Shown here piece after piece: positions 9,112 to 18,544 of a stretch of 64,000 bases of DNA (position 1 is its first letter; the number at the start of each line of letters is the position of its first letter). Under the pieces are notes generated by a model that searched no databases, was not told the DNA's origin, and was given only the letters and a program-made list of their open reading frames with translations. The position numbers and the translations under genes are program-made. The stretch lies in contig CALNHX010002973.1 of NCBI GenBank assembly GCA_940337035.1, positions 62,001-126,000 of the forward strand, written 5' to 3'. The stretch is from Agriotes lineatus (lineage: Eukaryota; Arthropoda; Insecta; Coleoptera; Elateridae).

Positions 9112-10329
9112 TTATACTCTTCTAACTTCGCCGGTAAGAGGATTGTACTCGATAATCGCATCATGTAGAATTAAGCAATAAGCTACAGTTCCGTTTGGAA
9201 AATCACTAAGCGCTTCCATTTCTAATTTAACGTCAACGGTGGAATTCTTAAGCTTTTCTTTTTGTTTAGAACAATCGATTACGAATATCGGTCGCTCTTT
9301 GAAATCATCATATTCCAGCAGCACTGACGTATCTGCTCTATTGTAAAAAGCTTTATGAAAATTAACATATTGACAATACGCCATATAATATTTATTTGCG
9401 TTGAAATCCAGATTACAATTTTCATATGGATAAGTGTCGGAATTAAGATGAAGTTTAAGATTTGTGAGGTTGCTGTGAATAAAATCAGTAGCATTAGCGG
9501 TATGATTATTTCGTTGACCTTTTTGAAAGGTAACAAGTACCCATCGCGGTTTTTCCAATTGATTGGACGTTCTAATAGGCCAAGCATCTGTCTGCGAAGG
9601 CTTGAGTGCAGGTAATTCGTACAATTCCCATTGCCGAAATGGAACAGAAATTGTAGCATTTTGATTGATGCGATTATACAAGCTTAATTTTGCAGCATCG
9701 CTAGGTATTATATGTGGAACTTTCCAATGAATTTTCGTTAGGGTTATCTTTGCTGTATTAGTATCTCCACTGAAACAGTCTAAATCGGTACGAGATCGTA
9801 TGAGTATCAGCTCTTGACGCATATTTATTATCGCTTGCTTATAATCTTCGGCAAAGCCAAAAATGTGTTTTAGAGGAATTGCAACCGCAACACTCTTTTG
9901 CTTTTCATCTATGCGGTGTTGTATTTGCAAAGTTGTGTTTGTTGCCGGTTGCCATCCAGCCGGTGCTAATGCACTAGATTCATTTGTCGTATAGGACGCA
10001 TATCCTTTAATCGCACTGGTGATACCTGGCAATCTACAAACATAAACTTTTTGTCCTCCTATCTCATAACGTATCTCATCGAATAGGAAACAAGCGAAAT
10101 TGTTACTTAAATTAAAATTCTTTTTCTCCTCAGTTACAGCAATTTTACCCTCCACATAGATAAAACTTTCACACACATCGGTTATTAGATCTTGGCTCTG
10201 TATTAAAATTCTAATTTCGTCGGTATAATTAAAGGTAGCATTGCCATACGGCAGATACGTATGTAAATCTTCTTTTTCGATGGACTCGTCAAAGTTAATT
10301 TTACCGAAAACGTTTAGTTTATTCGACAT
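9112..10329 (-). CDS. MCP: Double-jelly-roll major capsid protein (Polinton type)
   Basis: This is an uninterrupted 405-residue frame from ATG at 10329 to the stop at 9112. Family landmarks in order are LPYGNATFNYTDEIRI, FLFDEIRYEIGG, LPGITSAIKGYASY, LKHIFGFAEDYKQ, the KIHWKVPHI and RWVLVTFQKGQR segments, YPYENCNLDFNAN, FVIDCSKQKEKLK and AYCLILHDAIIEYNPLTGEV. This matches the arthropod Polinton hexon-like capsid family with a double jelly-roll fold, as far as I can recognise it by eye. It would form the icosahedral shell together with the penton-like protein encoded upstream. It is one of the few structural genes here with no visible break. Confidence 0.88.
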   Translation of the reverse strand: MSNKLNVFGKINFDESIEKEDLHTYLPYGNATFNYTDEIRILIQSQDLITDVCESFIYVEGKIAVTEEKKNFNLSNNFACFLFDEIRYEIGGQKVYVCRLPGITSAIKGYASYTTNESSALAPAGWQPATNTTLQIQHRIDEKQKSVAVAIPLKHIFGFAEDYKQAIINMRQELILIRSRTDLDCFSGDTNTAKITLTKIHWKVPHIIPSDAAKLSLYNRINQNATISVPFRQWELYELPALKPSQTDAWPIRTSNQLEKPRWVLVTFQKGQRNNHTANATDFIHSNLTNLKLHLNSDTYPYENCNLDFNANKYYMAYCQYVNFHKAFYNRADTSVLLEYDDFKERPIFVIDCSKQKEKLKNSTVDVKLEMEALSDFPNGTVAYCLILHDAIIEYNPLTGEVRRV

Positions 10330-10339
10330 TTTGTGTGGT

Positions 10340-10555
10340 TCACTTCTTCACTTCAAGTCCCAATTGATGACTGAAGAAGTCACGTTCTTGACGTGTAAGC
10401 TTGACTCTGGTTTGAAACCTATTAAACTTTACGCTGGATCCATACCTTCTTTTATACTTTTTCGTCGCGACTGTACTCCTCCGTGATTGAAATTTTTTTT
10501 GACAGTAATTACTACTACTACTACTACTACTAGGGTTATTAAAATCGATCCCCAT
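10340..10555 (-). CDS. Small basic Ser-rich protein, possible DNA-binding core protein
   Basis: The first ATG of the frame is at 10555, giving 71 residues. A run of seven Ser near the N-terminus is followed by a strongly basic segment (TKKYKRRYG, KFNRFQTR). It lies between the penton-like and major capsid genes. Its 5' end would overlap the original 3' end of the penton-like gene by about 17 bp. The charge suggests nucleic-acid binding. I recognise no named family. Confidence 0.4.
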   Translation of the reverse strand: MGIDFNNPSSSSSSSNYCQKKFQSRRSTVATKKYKRRYGSSVKFNRFQTRVKLTRQERDFFSHQLGLEVKK

Positions 10556-11246
10556 TTTCTTTGATTTCAAGCAATATACTCGCCAATTTGTTTCCGAAAT
10601 CTATCTAATCTTCACCCTTTTGATCGACGAAACGCAGCTCTATATTGTGTATTGTTTCGACACTCGCTTCTAAATATATAGGACTAAACGGTACAACATG
10701 CATACGATAGCCAGGTTCTACACCTATACTAAAGCCGTATAAAATATGAGCAGGTAAATTATTACGATACGCTCCTTTAATAATGTTACATTCCACGTAT
10801 ACGTTTGTATGCTTAACGATTTGAATGTCTAAATCGGAAGCGTGCTTTTTATCCGCTTGATATTGTAAAGGTTTAAAACCTAGCATACGCCCAATAGAAT
10901 CTGGTTGTGAAAAATCCACCTCGTAAACGCTTTTAAATTCTACTTGTAGCGTAGAATTGTTTGCCCACAATCGAAAACTACCTTTAGGACTAATGTGATT
11001 CTCTAAATATTCGTTAAGGTGATCTATTTCGTATGAACCGTGTTGTATATGTATAGTTTGAGTTGTACCTTTATCGTCTTTGTAATAAAATTTGTCGTTT
11101 CCCTTGTGAATATTTTAAATAGAATTACATCCGTAAAATCCTCTCAGAGCAACCAGATAACTTTTCTTCGGATCTAATCGTATCGGTTCGCGATAAGATG
11201 CCTCTAGTATATTACCTGCTCCTTCTAGTAAGAGTAACAGAGACAT
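10539..11246 (-). pseudogene. Penton-like minor capsid protein (single jelly roll), two in-frame stops
   Basis: The longest uninterrupted stretch (10605-10970) has no ATG. The coding frame extends upstream without shift to ATG at 11246, through RLDPKKSYLVALRGFY, HIQHGSYEIDHLNEYL and LQVEFKSVYEVDF, then SIGRMLGF and VECNIIKGAYRNN. This is the Polinton minor capsid (penton) pattern. Two stops interrupt it: TAA at 11115-11117 (codon 44) and TAG at 10605-10607. After the latter the frame continues with IDFGNKLASILLEIK, a plausible native C-terminus ending at 10539-10541. About 235 codons in total is normal for the family. The product would fill capsid vertices. Confidence 0.8.
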
Positions 11247-11275
11247 AACTAATGTTCAGATGAGCTTAAGTTACG

Positions 11276-12370
11276 CTATTTATATAGAAAATCCAGACAT
11301 AGATGCCCGCAAATAACGGTATCAAATTTTTGTTTTCGTTCGTAATTGTAAAAGATTCTACAACCTTTAAAATATCGAATAATTTCCACGGGTGGCTGTA
11401 AATCACCAAAACTATCGAAATATTTTACTATAGATCCGCGCTTTTTATATGCTACCCAGTGTGTTCCCATCCCCTTTGCACTATCCAAATTTACAATACC
11501 GCTCTCGTTATACCAAGGTGTTTTAGGTAGACCGTCACGCATGTATACACCTCGAAAATATGGCACATTTTTTGCATATTTTATTAAATCTGAATCCGAT
11601 AACGCTCTTTGAGGCAATCTAATTAGTTTTTTGGATACGGTTTTAAATATAGAGCTCCTCCGGCGGTCTTCTTTTTAGTAGGACACTTGGCTCTCCTCTT
11701 TTTTTTTCGTTTTTCTTCCGCCGCCACCACCTAATTTTTTCCCTAAGGCGATAGCTTCCATGGTACTATTTTGCCGGTTCGCTTCTTCCATTTGTTTTTT
11801 AGCTGCTTTGGAATCATTTATAGCTTTCGCTATGCCAGATGCGCCACCGGCCAGAGCACCGGCAGCTGATAGTCCCGCAAACAGAGGTATTAAAAACGGA
11901 AGAAATCCGCCTGTTTTAGGTCGCTTCTGCCCCTTTCGACGACGACGGCATTTTCTTTTCTTAACAGCATCAGCCGAAGCCGCCAACTGATTAATATCAA
12001 ATGGTATAAGTCCTCCCATTCCATTTTTAAGTAATTTTAAAATGCGAGACTTTCTTTTCTTTTTCATCATACCCATTCCAAATTTCTGGTTAGCTTTCAT
12101 TATCGTTGTAACGAGCCAAGCAGAGGCCTTTTATACGTAACTAGCGTTCTTTGAATTGAATATTTGCCAGGCTCCTTCTTCTAATGCTTTATCTGCCCTA
12201 TGTCTAGCTTCCAAATTATCTCGATTAAGAGAATATTGAATATCGTGCTGTTTACATAAACGATCTAACACATTTATACCGGGATCACCTCGTGCAAGAC
12301 GTTCTTTTAAGCGCGTTCCGGGCCCACAGTAGATAACCAATGTGACTTCTGGGCCAGGAAGTGACGTCAT
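11276..12370 (-). pseudogene. Fused PLA2 / PX core segment / adenain-like protease gene, broken
   Basis: Three segments follow each other on the minus strand. Codons from ATG 12370 encode a parvovirus-type phospholipase A2: calcium loop YCGPG, catalytic CKQHDIQYS, then RADKALEE. An in-frame TAA (12131-12133) interrupts it, but the frame continues into the PX segment (11675-12100), with basic runs and the hydrophobic FLPFLIPLFAGLSAAGALAGG. A slip in an A-run near 11700 and a second shift near 11625 then separate the cysteine protease (11276-11617). In the protease, His of GTHWVAY, Asp of YFDSFG and Cys of VICGHLC match the adenovirus protease triad. In related Polintons I recall these regions as one reading frame. 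Roles: membrane breach at entry, DNA or core condensation, and virion maturation. Confidence 0.85.
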
Positions 12371-12550
12371 TTTGGCGGGAAATTCAAATTCGCGCGCAGG
12401 TCGGGGGCCGGGGCCTGAAGCTGTTTTCAACCCTTTCGAAAATATATTATTATTACAGAAATGAGCACGAAGCGATAAGCTGGTAAGAAACCGCAAGAGC
12501 TGATAAGGACGTAGTGAGCGCGAGTAACCACAAGAACTGATAAGCCCCCG
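12371..12550 (-). promoter_or_regulatory. Upstream region of the PLA2-PX-protease gene with three GATAAG motifs
   Basis: Reading the minus strand upstream of ATG 12370, a TATA-like AATATATTTTC lies near 12440. Further out, three GATAAG hexamers occur on the plus strand at 12474, 12502 and 12539 (CTTATC on the gene strand). Most of this block (from 12399) is inside the inverted-repeat arm. Its mirror at about 25,836-25,987 no longer faces a gene start. GATA-type sites are known in early promoters of several insect DNA viruses; function here is inferred. Confidence 0.45.
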
Positions 12551-12854
12551 AACTGTACATGATGTGCCATCTAGCGGTTAAATAGTTAAAGTGTTTATAG
12601 TAATCTGTAGGGGGTGCAACATCTACTAACAACTACAAAATAAATAATTTAAACAAAAAAACGATTGCATGTATGTGAGATACGGGGGCGCCAGATAACC
12701 GCAACGGATGTGTTAAATGATAAACCAAGCACACTATCGGCTGCAACAGCGAATCAGTGCAAAAGATAAATCATGTTTCAACATAGTAGTAGTTACATAT
12801 TAGGGCTGATAAACTGTATTGATATCGAAATAAATAAACAAAAATAATTTGAGC

Positions 12855-13620
12855 TATGAAAGTAATCTGATGGTTGTATTCACATAAATTATTAGTTTGA
12901 TCTGTTCATTAATTAATATGCAGTTTTACCCAACACAAATCAAATCAAAAACATATAACACAAATTTTATTTATATATACAACAAAAATCCCACACAATA
13001 CAAGAAATAATACATAGAAAAGTTTATTTTGGCACCACTATCGCGGGTCAAACATAGATTAAAATATTACATTTATGAAAGTAATCTGATGACTGTATTA
13101 ACATAAATTATTAGTTTGATCTGTTCATTAATTAATAAGCGGTTTTACCCAACACAAATCAAATCAAAATCATATAACATTAATTTTTTTATATATATAC
13201 AACAAAAACCCCACACAATACAAGAAATAATACATAGAAAAGTTTATTTAACCACTAGCGCGGGCCAAACAAAGATTAACATATTACATTTATGAAAGTA
13301 ATCTGATGACTGTATTAACATAAATTATTAGTTTGATCTGTTCATTAATTAATAAGCAGTTTTACCCAACACAGATCAAATCAAAATCATATAACATCAA
13401 TTTTATTTATATATACAACAAAAACCCCACACAATACAAGAAATAATACACAGAAAAGTTTATTTTGACACCACTAGCGCGGGTCAAACAAAGATTAAAA
13501 TATTACATTTATGAAAGTAATCTGACTGTTATATACACATAAATTATTAGTTTGATTTGTTCATTAATTAATAAGCGGTTTTACCCAACACAAATAAAAT
13601 CAAAAACATATAACACAAAG
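12855..13620. repeat. 218-bp tandem repeats, about 3.5 copies (left arm)
   Basis: The landmark TATGAAAGTAATCTGA recurs near 12855, 13074, 13291 and 13511, giving units of 217-220 bp. A partial unit ends near 13655. On the minus strand each unit contains AAAATAAACTTTTC, a polyadenylation-like signal, followed by a TTGTGTTGGGTAAAA segment. The repeats therefore look like multiplied 3' ends of the minus-strand gene that ends in them (13568). Confidence 0.85.
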
Positions 13621-14102
13621 TAATCTGATGGCTGTATTCACATAAATTATTAAATAATTTTAGCCAAAATCCCACAAAATAATCCACACAAGCAGTTGCG
13701 GGTGGTTTTACCACAACCAATTCAGAAATCCGAGGACGTGTCTGTAAACAATAACAATAAGATAAGATAAAATAACATACAAATAGTTTAGGGTGTTGCA
13801 ACAAGAAGACTATGGGGTACAAAGGGTATTGCTGAAAACATTGTATGAGGGCGAAAATACATACAACACCAACAGCAATATTATTAGCACCCCTAAAGAG
13901 CAGCGAAAGTGAGCACACCCAATTTTGAAATCTACGCAATATTATTAATTAGACGCAATATTAAGCATCCGCTGCTTTTAGTTGTTATCAGCAGCTAATC
14001 ACACAGGAAGATGCATGCGCGTGCAACATAAATACAGAATGTTTTTAAAATACGTTACCTAAAACTATTTTTCACCATTGCACCCAGGACAAATTAACCC
14101 AT
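13568..14102 (-). pseudogene. Possible spliced gene of unknown function (left-arm copy)
   Basis: Left-arm counterpart of the frame described at 24284-24818. Here the third codon after the upstream ATG (14102) is TAA, although a second in-frame ATG six codons later remains before the donor AG|GTAACG. The main exon frame (13568-13939) is open and differs from the right copy by a few residues. No known family. A hydrophobic segment (IAVGVVCIFALIQ) and a conserved-looking VVKPPATACVDYFVGF are visible. Confidence 0.3.
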
Positions 14103-14321
14103 CCGAAAAATAAACAACTGTGTTTTTACAAGATAACATATGCTCTGTGAGAAGATCGGCAGGAACAGGCGTGTTTTTGCAGTAGTACTACACATTAGTA
14201 TAAAATATAACCTACTGTATGAATGCACCAGCAAACAAATTTCAAATAATATGTTATCAACAAAAACCGCGAACCTAATTTGTGGTTTCTAACAAAGCAC
14301 ATATTTCGTTTAGTTATCAAA

Positions 14322-14724
14322 ATGCAACCATCCATCCCAGACGAATGTAAGACAACATATCTATTCACAATTTTTGTATTATTAATTTATATTATAATTT
14401 TTAGTGTGTAATCGAGTGTATCTGAATGTGCGGGGGCGGTACCCCCGACTGTTCGAAAACGTAAGTAAATGAGAAAATTATAAACAATTTTTCTAACAAT
14501 TTATATCTATAGAGCTGGATCGCACTGGTGGTGGTACCACCCTCAGCGGGGCCGATACCGGGGGCGATCCCCATAACACTAACAGAGACCCCGGGGGAGC
14601 CGCCATGGTCCCCGCTGAGGGTGTGGCTGAACATAAGCGAAAGGGTATTATTCATACAAAGAGGTAAGCAGTTTTAAAAATACATATCCACTATATTAAT
14701 TTTGTTTTTATTGTTTCAGGATGA
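14322..14724 (+). CDS. Four-exon small gene with GC-rich exons (left-arm copy)
   Basis: I infer exons 14322-14346, 14405-14460, 14513-14663 and 14720-14724. The three introns (58, 52 and 56 bp) begin GTAAGA, GTAAGT and GTAAGC and end AG after T-rich tracts. All junctions keep the frame, giving 78 residues and a TGA at 14722-14724. Exons are GC-rich while introns are AT-rich, as expected for real exons in this background. A TATA-like TATAAAAT lies near 14199. The product is Pro/Gly-rich (VVPPSAGPIPGAIPIT) with no signal peptide or known domain. The antisense frame 14401-14655 is also open but has no splice logic. Function unknown. Confidence 0.5.
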
Positions 14725-14942
14725 CCCTCGCAAAAATTATAATTTAAAAAAAAATATATCAAATCAAGGCTATTGTGTTTTATTACTTACATTAAGCAGA
14801 GAGGTTCACCCTTCAGGAACTTAACCAAGTTAGAAAACCAGAATGTGCCTAGGCGGTAGTGGTAGTAGAAATAGTTTGCATATTATTTACAAAGGTGTTT
14901 ACTGTATAATTCCATGTTACTGTGTTTTATTACCTAGCAGAC

Positions 14943-14963
14943 AAAGAGAGAGAGAGAGAGAGA
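14943..14963. repeat. (GA)n microsatellite
   Basis: An about 20-bp GA run lies just outside the second exon of the neighbouring minus-strand gene. The right-arm mirror (23,430-23,443) is shorter and interrupted, showing length change since the arms separated. Confidence 0.9.
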
Positions 14964-14964
14964 T

Positions 14965-15436
14965 TTACTCCTCGGGATCTGTAATAAGAACAATAGTTAA
15001 CCAATTTAGAGAAAACAAAATATTTACCCAGGTTTGATATAAAATATCCATCTTCAAGATTTACATCATAAATAATTGTGCCAAATGTACCTCTTGCAAA
15101 CAACCCAAATGCATTTTCGTGATACAAAAAGCTTTCGAAAATGTACTCATATAAAAAATAGTTGATATAGCCAATACAATTTTGATTTTTATAAATAGAT
15201 ATCTGCAGAACATCCCCAGATTCGGCGAAATGAGGTATGTTAATTTGAACGGAAAAAATGTAATTATCAACTGTAAATTGCATGAAAACCTGGTTGCCAT
15301 ATTGAATTATGGGGTTCTCGGGAAACGAAAGTTCTTGACCATCGTTTATATTGATGCGAAACATAATTTCACACTCCATGATGGCAAACACGCAACTAAC
15401 GAACGTATTTTGTATCAACAAGCGATAAAACCACAT
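14965..15436 (-). CDS. Two-exon gene of unknown function (left-arm copy)
   Basis: Exon 1 ends at 15028 and starts at ATG 15436 or ATG 15379. The intron begins GTAAAT, is 49 bp long and ends TTATTACAG. Exon 2 starts at 14978 and reaches TAA at 14965-14967 after only a few codons. The protein (about 121 or 140 residues) is beta-rich, with Phe/Tyr/Ile alternation (FRININDGQELSFP, VFMQFTVDNYIFSVQI). If the upstream ATG is used, a hydrophobic N-terminus precedes it. The right-arm copy ends at the same codon with a different stop triplet. No family recognised; a jelly-roll or C2-like fold is possible. Confidence 0.5.
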
Positions 15437-15699
15437 CCTTCTATTGTAGTATGTACAACATAATAATAAATTTAATAATATACTGGGTGTTTTATTTAAA
15501 ATAGAAGTTAAAAGAAAAATGGGGAAAAACAAAGTAAACCCATTTTAGAGGTATTCAACTGGAAAATCACCTATCTCACATCAATACAGAAACGCGAATG
15601 TGTTAAGAAAATCGCATATGATTTATGATGACGTATATCCGGCCAGCAGCAGCAGGATCTGGTTTTAATAGAACAGTTTAACTAGTTGAGTTAAGAAAT

Positions 15700-16785
15700 T
15701 TAAAAAAGTTGTTGTGCTAGCTCACAACGGACAGGTGTATGATCACCAATCTTCTAATTCTAAATTAAATATAAAACCTAAACTCATTATGTGCGGCACG
15801 AAAATCATACTCAGTCAATTAGATAATATAAAATGGCACAATGAACACAAAAAACAACACAACCGATATGCAAAAAGAACTAGCTAAATAATGTATTTCC
15901 GATGTGAAAATTCTGAAAACAGGTTGTTTAAAATTTATACAAATGTTTCTCAATCGACGTAATGTAGAGACCCTCCTGGAAGCTACAACAATTACCTCGA
16001 CATGTAATTTAGTATATCATCGCAATTTTCTTAAACCTAATACGATATGAATCATACCGCGCAGGGGTTATAGATTAAGTGATAACCAGTCTAAAATTGC
16101 CCTACAATGGTTGATTCACAAAGAAAAACAACGCTAAATAATTATACAAAACGCGACTTGTGGTAGAGAAACTTGTGTGGGCGGGTTCAAAGTTGACAGG
16201 TATTGTAAACAAGCCCAACAAATATTTGAGTTTCATGGCTGTTTCTATCACGAATGTCCAGTTTGCATGACGGCTAAACGAAACAAAACTAAAAAGTTAA
16301 AGACGCTGGGGTATGAGGTCATTGAAATGTGTGAGTATCAATTCAGATATCACACAGAATTAGAGGATAATCCCCTCCTTACAGCGCTACCATTGAGTTC
16401 GCGAGAGACATTTTTTTGGGGGCAGAACAGAAGCAATAAAACTAACACGAGGTAAAAGATGGAGAAAAAAATTTACTACAAAGATTTCTGCAGAATTATA
16501 TCCATGGGTGTGTAAATATGACAAGCTTCTAGTTGGCCACCCTGATGTCATAAAAATTGCACGATACAACTCGAACAGGGAGCAGAGGGTTTAATTAAAT
16601 GTATTATATTGGCACCTCAAGATTTATATCACCCCAGTTTTACCAATCTGGGGATATGTATTCACACCGAAAATGAGAGAGCGCTAATTGGTACAGGAAT
16701 CATATGTGTGGTTAGGGCGGTTCTTAGCAGAGGGCATCGGTACGAACGGGTCTGTTTACAGAATTTATATACACATTTCTGAAAA
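15700..16785 (+). pseudogene. Relic of a second polymerase-B lineage (left arm)
   Basis: Translated pieces in several frames line up with another Polinton-type DNA_pol_B_2 lineage, distinct from the gene at 601. They are an exonuclease II-like AHNGQVYDHQ near 15721, KPKLIMCGTKII, a QSKIALQWLIHKE segment near 16090, GFKVDRYCKQ...FEFHGCFYHECPVC (16177-16270), WVCKYDKLLVGHPDVI near 16505, DLYHPSFTNLGICIHTENERALIGTG near 16620, and RGHRYE. Stops and shifts separate them, so it is dead. The GFKVD segment reads VDGYCK in the right arm, closer to relatives. Confidence 0.7.
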
Positions 16786-16994
16786 TTAAACAAGAGGCAT
16801 CAGGATGACCTCCGGGCTGTTCAACTGAGAAACAGAAACAATAATATATAGACGATTATTTTCGAATCGAGGGTATACGATTGGATTCGAATAGAAAAAA
16901 CCCTGGTTTACGCATAATCAGATGAAAAACATTAAAAACCTAATATAACCGATAGCTGCAGCCATATGGCACAGCCAGCTGTCATATACAGATA

Positions 16995-17055
16995 TAATCA
17001 ACTGGTCTGGACTGGTTTTGAACTGATCTGAACTGGTAATGAACTGGTCCAGCTG
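16995..17055. repeat. Short GAACTGGTCT-type repeats at the arm's inner end
   Basis: About five variants of a 10-12-bp unit (ACTGGTCTGG, GAACTGATCT, GAACTGGTAAT) lie within 20 bp of the inner boundary of the arm. The mirror copy is at about 21,336-21,396. The unit resembles the reverse complement of the ACAGGTC minisatellite at 7773-8368 in length and composition. Confidence 0.6.
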
Positions 17056-17130
17056 TTTTCGGTAAAACCATGGAGAATGTTCGTAAGCACAAAATAGTTA
17101 TATAGCAACGTGATGGTATGAAATTAAAAA
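17055..17130 (+). pseudogene. Polymerase-B motif B fragment at the inverted-repeat boundary
   Basis: The reading FGKTMENVRKHKIV, then a stop, then RDG, is very like the motif B segment of the polymerase gene at about 3640-3710. The inverted repeat ends in the middle of this fragment at 17071, so the breakpoint lies within a polymerase remnant. Confidence 0.75.
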
Positions 17131-17389
17131 CCATAATCTTGCTACTAAACCGAGTATTCGTTGCACGCTATCAAAGAAAATATAATTAATTTTAGTGGTG
17201 GGGAAACTGCTGATATGGCTTTTAATATAAAAAGCGCTAATAAATTCGACATTGTATTCGAATACTTCGGAAGGGCTTTACCTCTGGCGTGATTTACACG
17301 TTGAGTTACTGTGCCCTTTTAAGTGTTTTGAAAAGTTTATAACGCTGTAAAATTATATTTGTGTGCTTCTAGTGTTTGTAAAATCCAAG

Positions 17390-17698
17390 ATGAATATAGA
17401 AAAAGTTAATGTCGCCGGCTTGATGGAGCAAAAACCAACGCTCAACACTGTTGATATGGTGGTAAAACAAAAATATATTGTTATGAACAAGAAGCCAGTA
17501 AAAACCCGCTTTGGCCGATCAATTGTGTGTGAGACCGCCCAACACTCAATTTTTCTACCCAAACGAATGACTGATGTAATTTCCGATGCAGACATTAAAG
17601 ACGCCAACGAAAACAAGAAATTAGCCCTGGTGTTGGAGGGTTTTATGGGTGAGGGTGAGAACAGAATTCCTCAAATTAAATTCATGGAGCTCGCCTAA
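17390..17698 (+). CDS. 102-aa protein, possible OB-fold, unknown family
   Basis: The ATG at 17390 is chosen; the open frame extends only a few codons further upstream. A TATA-like AATATAAAAAG lies near 17223, and AATAAA signals follow near 17745 and 17858. The protein alternates beta-like stretches (MVVKQKYIVM, SIVCETAQHSIFLPKRM, KLALVLEGF, IPQIKFMEL) with a KTRFG turn, a layout resembling single-domain OB folds that bind single-stranded nucleic acid. I have a recollection of similar short arthropod proteins near mobile elements but cannot verify it. The frame is clean, unlike its decayed neighbours, so it may be functional. Confidence 0.45.
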   Translation: MNIEKVNVAGLMEQKPTLNTVDMVVKQKYIVMNKKPVKTRFGRSIVCETAQHSIFLPKRMTDVISDADIKDANENKKLALVLEGFMGEGENRIPQIKFMELA

Positions 17699-18110
17699 AT
17701 ATTTTAAAATATTTTATACAATTAATTTAGATTCAGCACAATTCCGAATAAACCCAAACTATTGGTTGTTTCAACTACAGTTGTAAAATATGTTGTAAAT
17801 GTATATGTTTCACAGCAATGTAATATACAAAGTCTATCGATTAATTAAAAAATTGTAATAAATGTATGAAAAATATATGGTTGTTTAAGAAAAGTTGTTT
17901 TATTTCCAGTAAGCACATTTACACCACTTTATATGTGTACCTATGACTACCTATGCGAAGAAAGTATATAATTGAACTAATTTTCATTATCTGCTCGTAA
18001 CAGTCTAAAAAACAACCTTTGAAATCGAACGAAAGTGAACATGGCTTAACGTCAATAGATTTGGTTGTAAATTCGAGTGATTTTATATTTGCTTTAAACA
18101 GATTTCAAAC
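17699..18110. other. AT-rich intergenic stretch
   Basis: Contains the polyA-like signals of the upstream gene. No frame, RNA or repeat that I can support is seen from about 17,880 to 18,110. Confidence 0.4.
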
Positions 18111-18119
18111 ATGATTTAC

Positions 18120-18490
18120 CAATATCGAATACTATTTACTTTGAATTTAATTAAGGGGTCTAGATGTGGCGTCGACAATGTAATAGGGTTATTTCAAACT
18201 CATATTTCAAAATGGTACGCCAATGTTATATCATGGAATATTCAATTGAATACAGTCAAACTTCAAAGCTTCAAAAACCAGTTGAAGTGTACATTAATAT
18301 ACAGATTAATTGGCATACTGGAGTAAATAATGTGTTACCTGAACGAAAAACGAGTCTTCTTATTATCTTAACACATGAAATAGGACATGCTTTAGGTATT
18401 CGACTGTAAAAATCTATCATGTATTCATATTATTGGACCCCAAGCAACTTGTCAAACTTTAACCTCTCTGAAGACGACATATACCAAATC
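18120..18490 (+). pseudogene. Decayed matrix metalloprotease fragment
   Basis: Two frames together follow the order of the intact metalloprotease at 27408-29066. A cysteine-switch-like SRCGVDN near 18155 is followed by KWYANVISWN (compare KWTTNIITWN). After a frame change and a deletion come VEVYINIQINW...GVNNVLPERK and the zinc site THEIGHALGI near 18371. A stop replaces the third-histidine region. The following codons read KSIMYSYY (the Met-turn) and NLSEDDIYQID. Most of the catalytic domain and all of the hemopexin part are missing. It is clearly an old relative rather than a recent copy of the intact gene. Confidence 0.8.
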
Positions 18491-18544
18491 GATATTACTA
18501 CAGTTGTGTAAATTTACCGAAGGGATTTTGTACTAAGGTATATT

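Larger units (their letters stand above)
12399..17071 (+). repeat. Left arm of a 4.67-kb inverted repeat
   Basis: The plus strand of 12399-17071 matches the minus strand of 21320-25987 almost throughout, with scattered substitutions and small indels. The outer end falls 29 bp upstream of the PLA2 start codon. The inner end falls inside a polymerase-like fragment (FGKT at 17058-17071). Contents from the outside in are the GATAAG module, 218-bp tandem repeats, three possible spliced genes, a (GA)n tract and a polymerase-B relic. I see nothing recognisable in 12551-12854, 15,533-15,690 or 16,790-16,990. The left copy looks like the original because it is continuous with the promoter of the neighbouring gene. 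Confidence 0.95.

Noticed and set aside
9279..9659. 126-codon minus-strand frame inside the capsid gene
   Set aside because: Shadow frame of the major capsid gene with no start context or family similarity.
14401..14655. Antisense frame in the left arm (and 23731-23985 in the right)
   Set aside because: It crosses the introns of the four-exon gene on the other strand, and its Gly/Ser-rich composition is the reverse of GC-rich exons; splice signals favour the opposite strand.
15182..15463. Frames antisense to the two-exon gene (also 22927-23208, 15061-15300, 23090-23329)
   Set aside because: Mirror frames of a beta-rich coding sequence; no splice or promoter support.
18164..18409. Functional small metalloprotease
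   Set aside because: The HExGH site is present, but the third zinc ligand region is replaced by a stop and most of the catalytic domain is absent.
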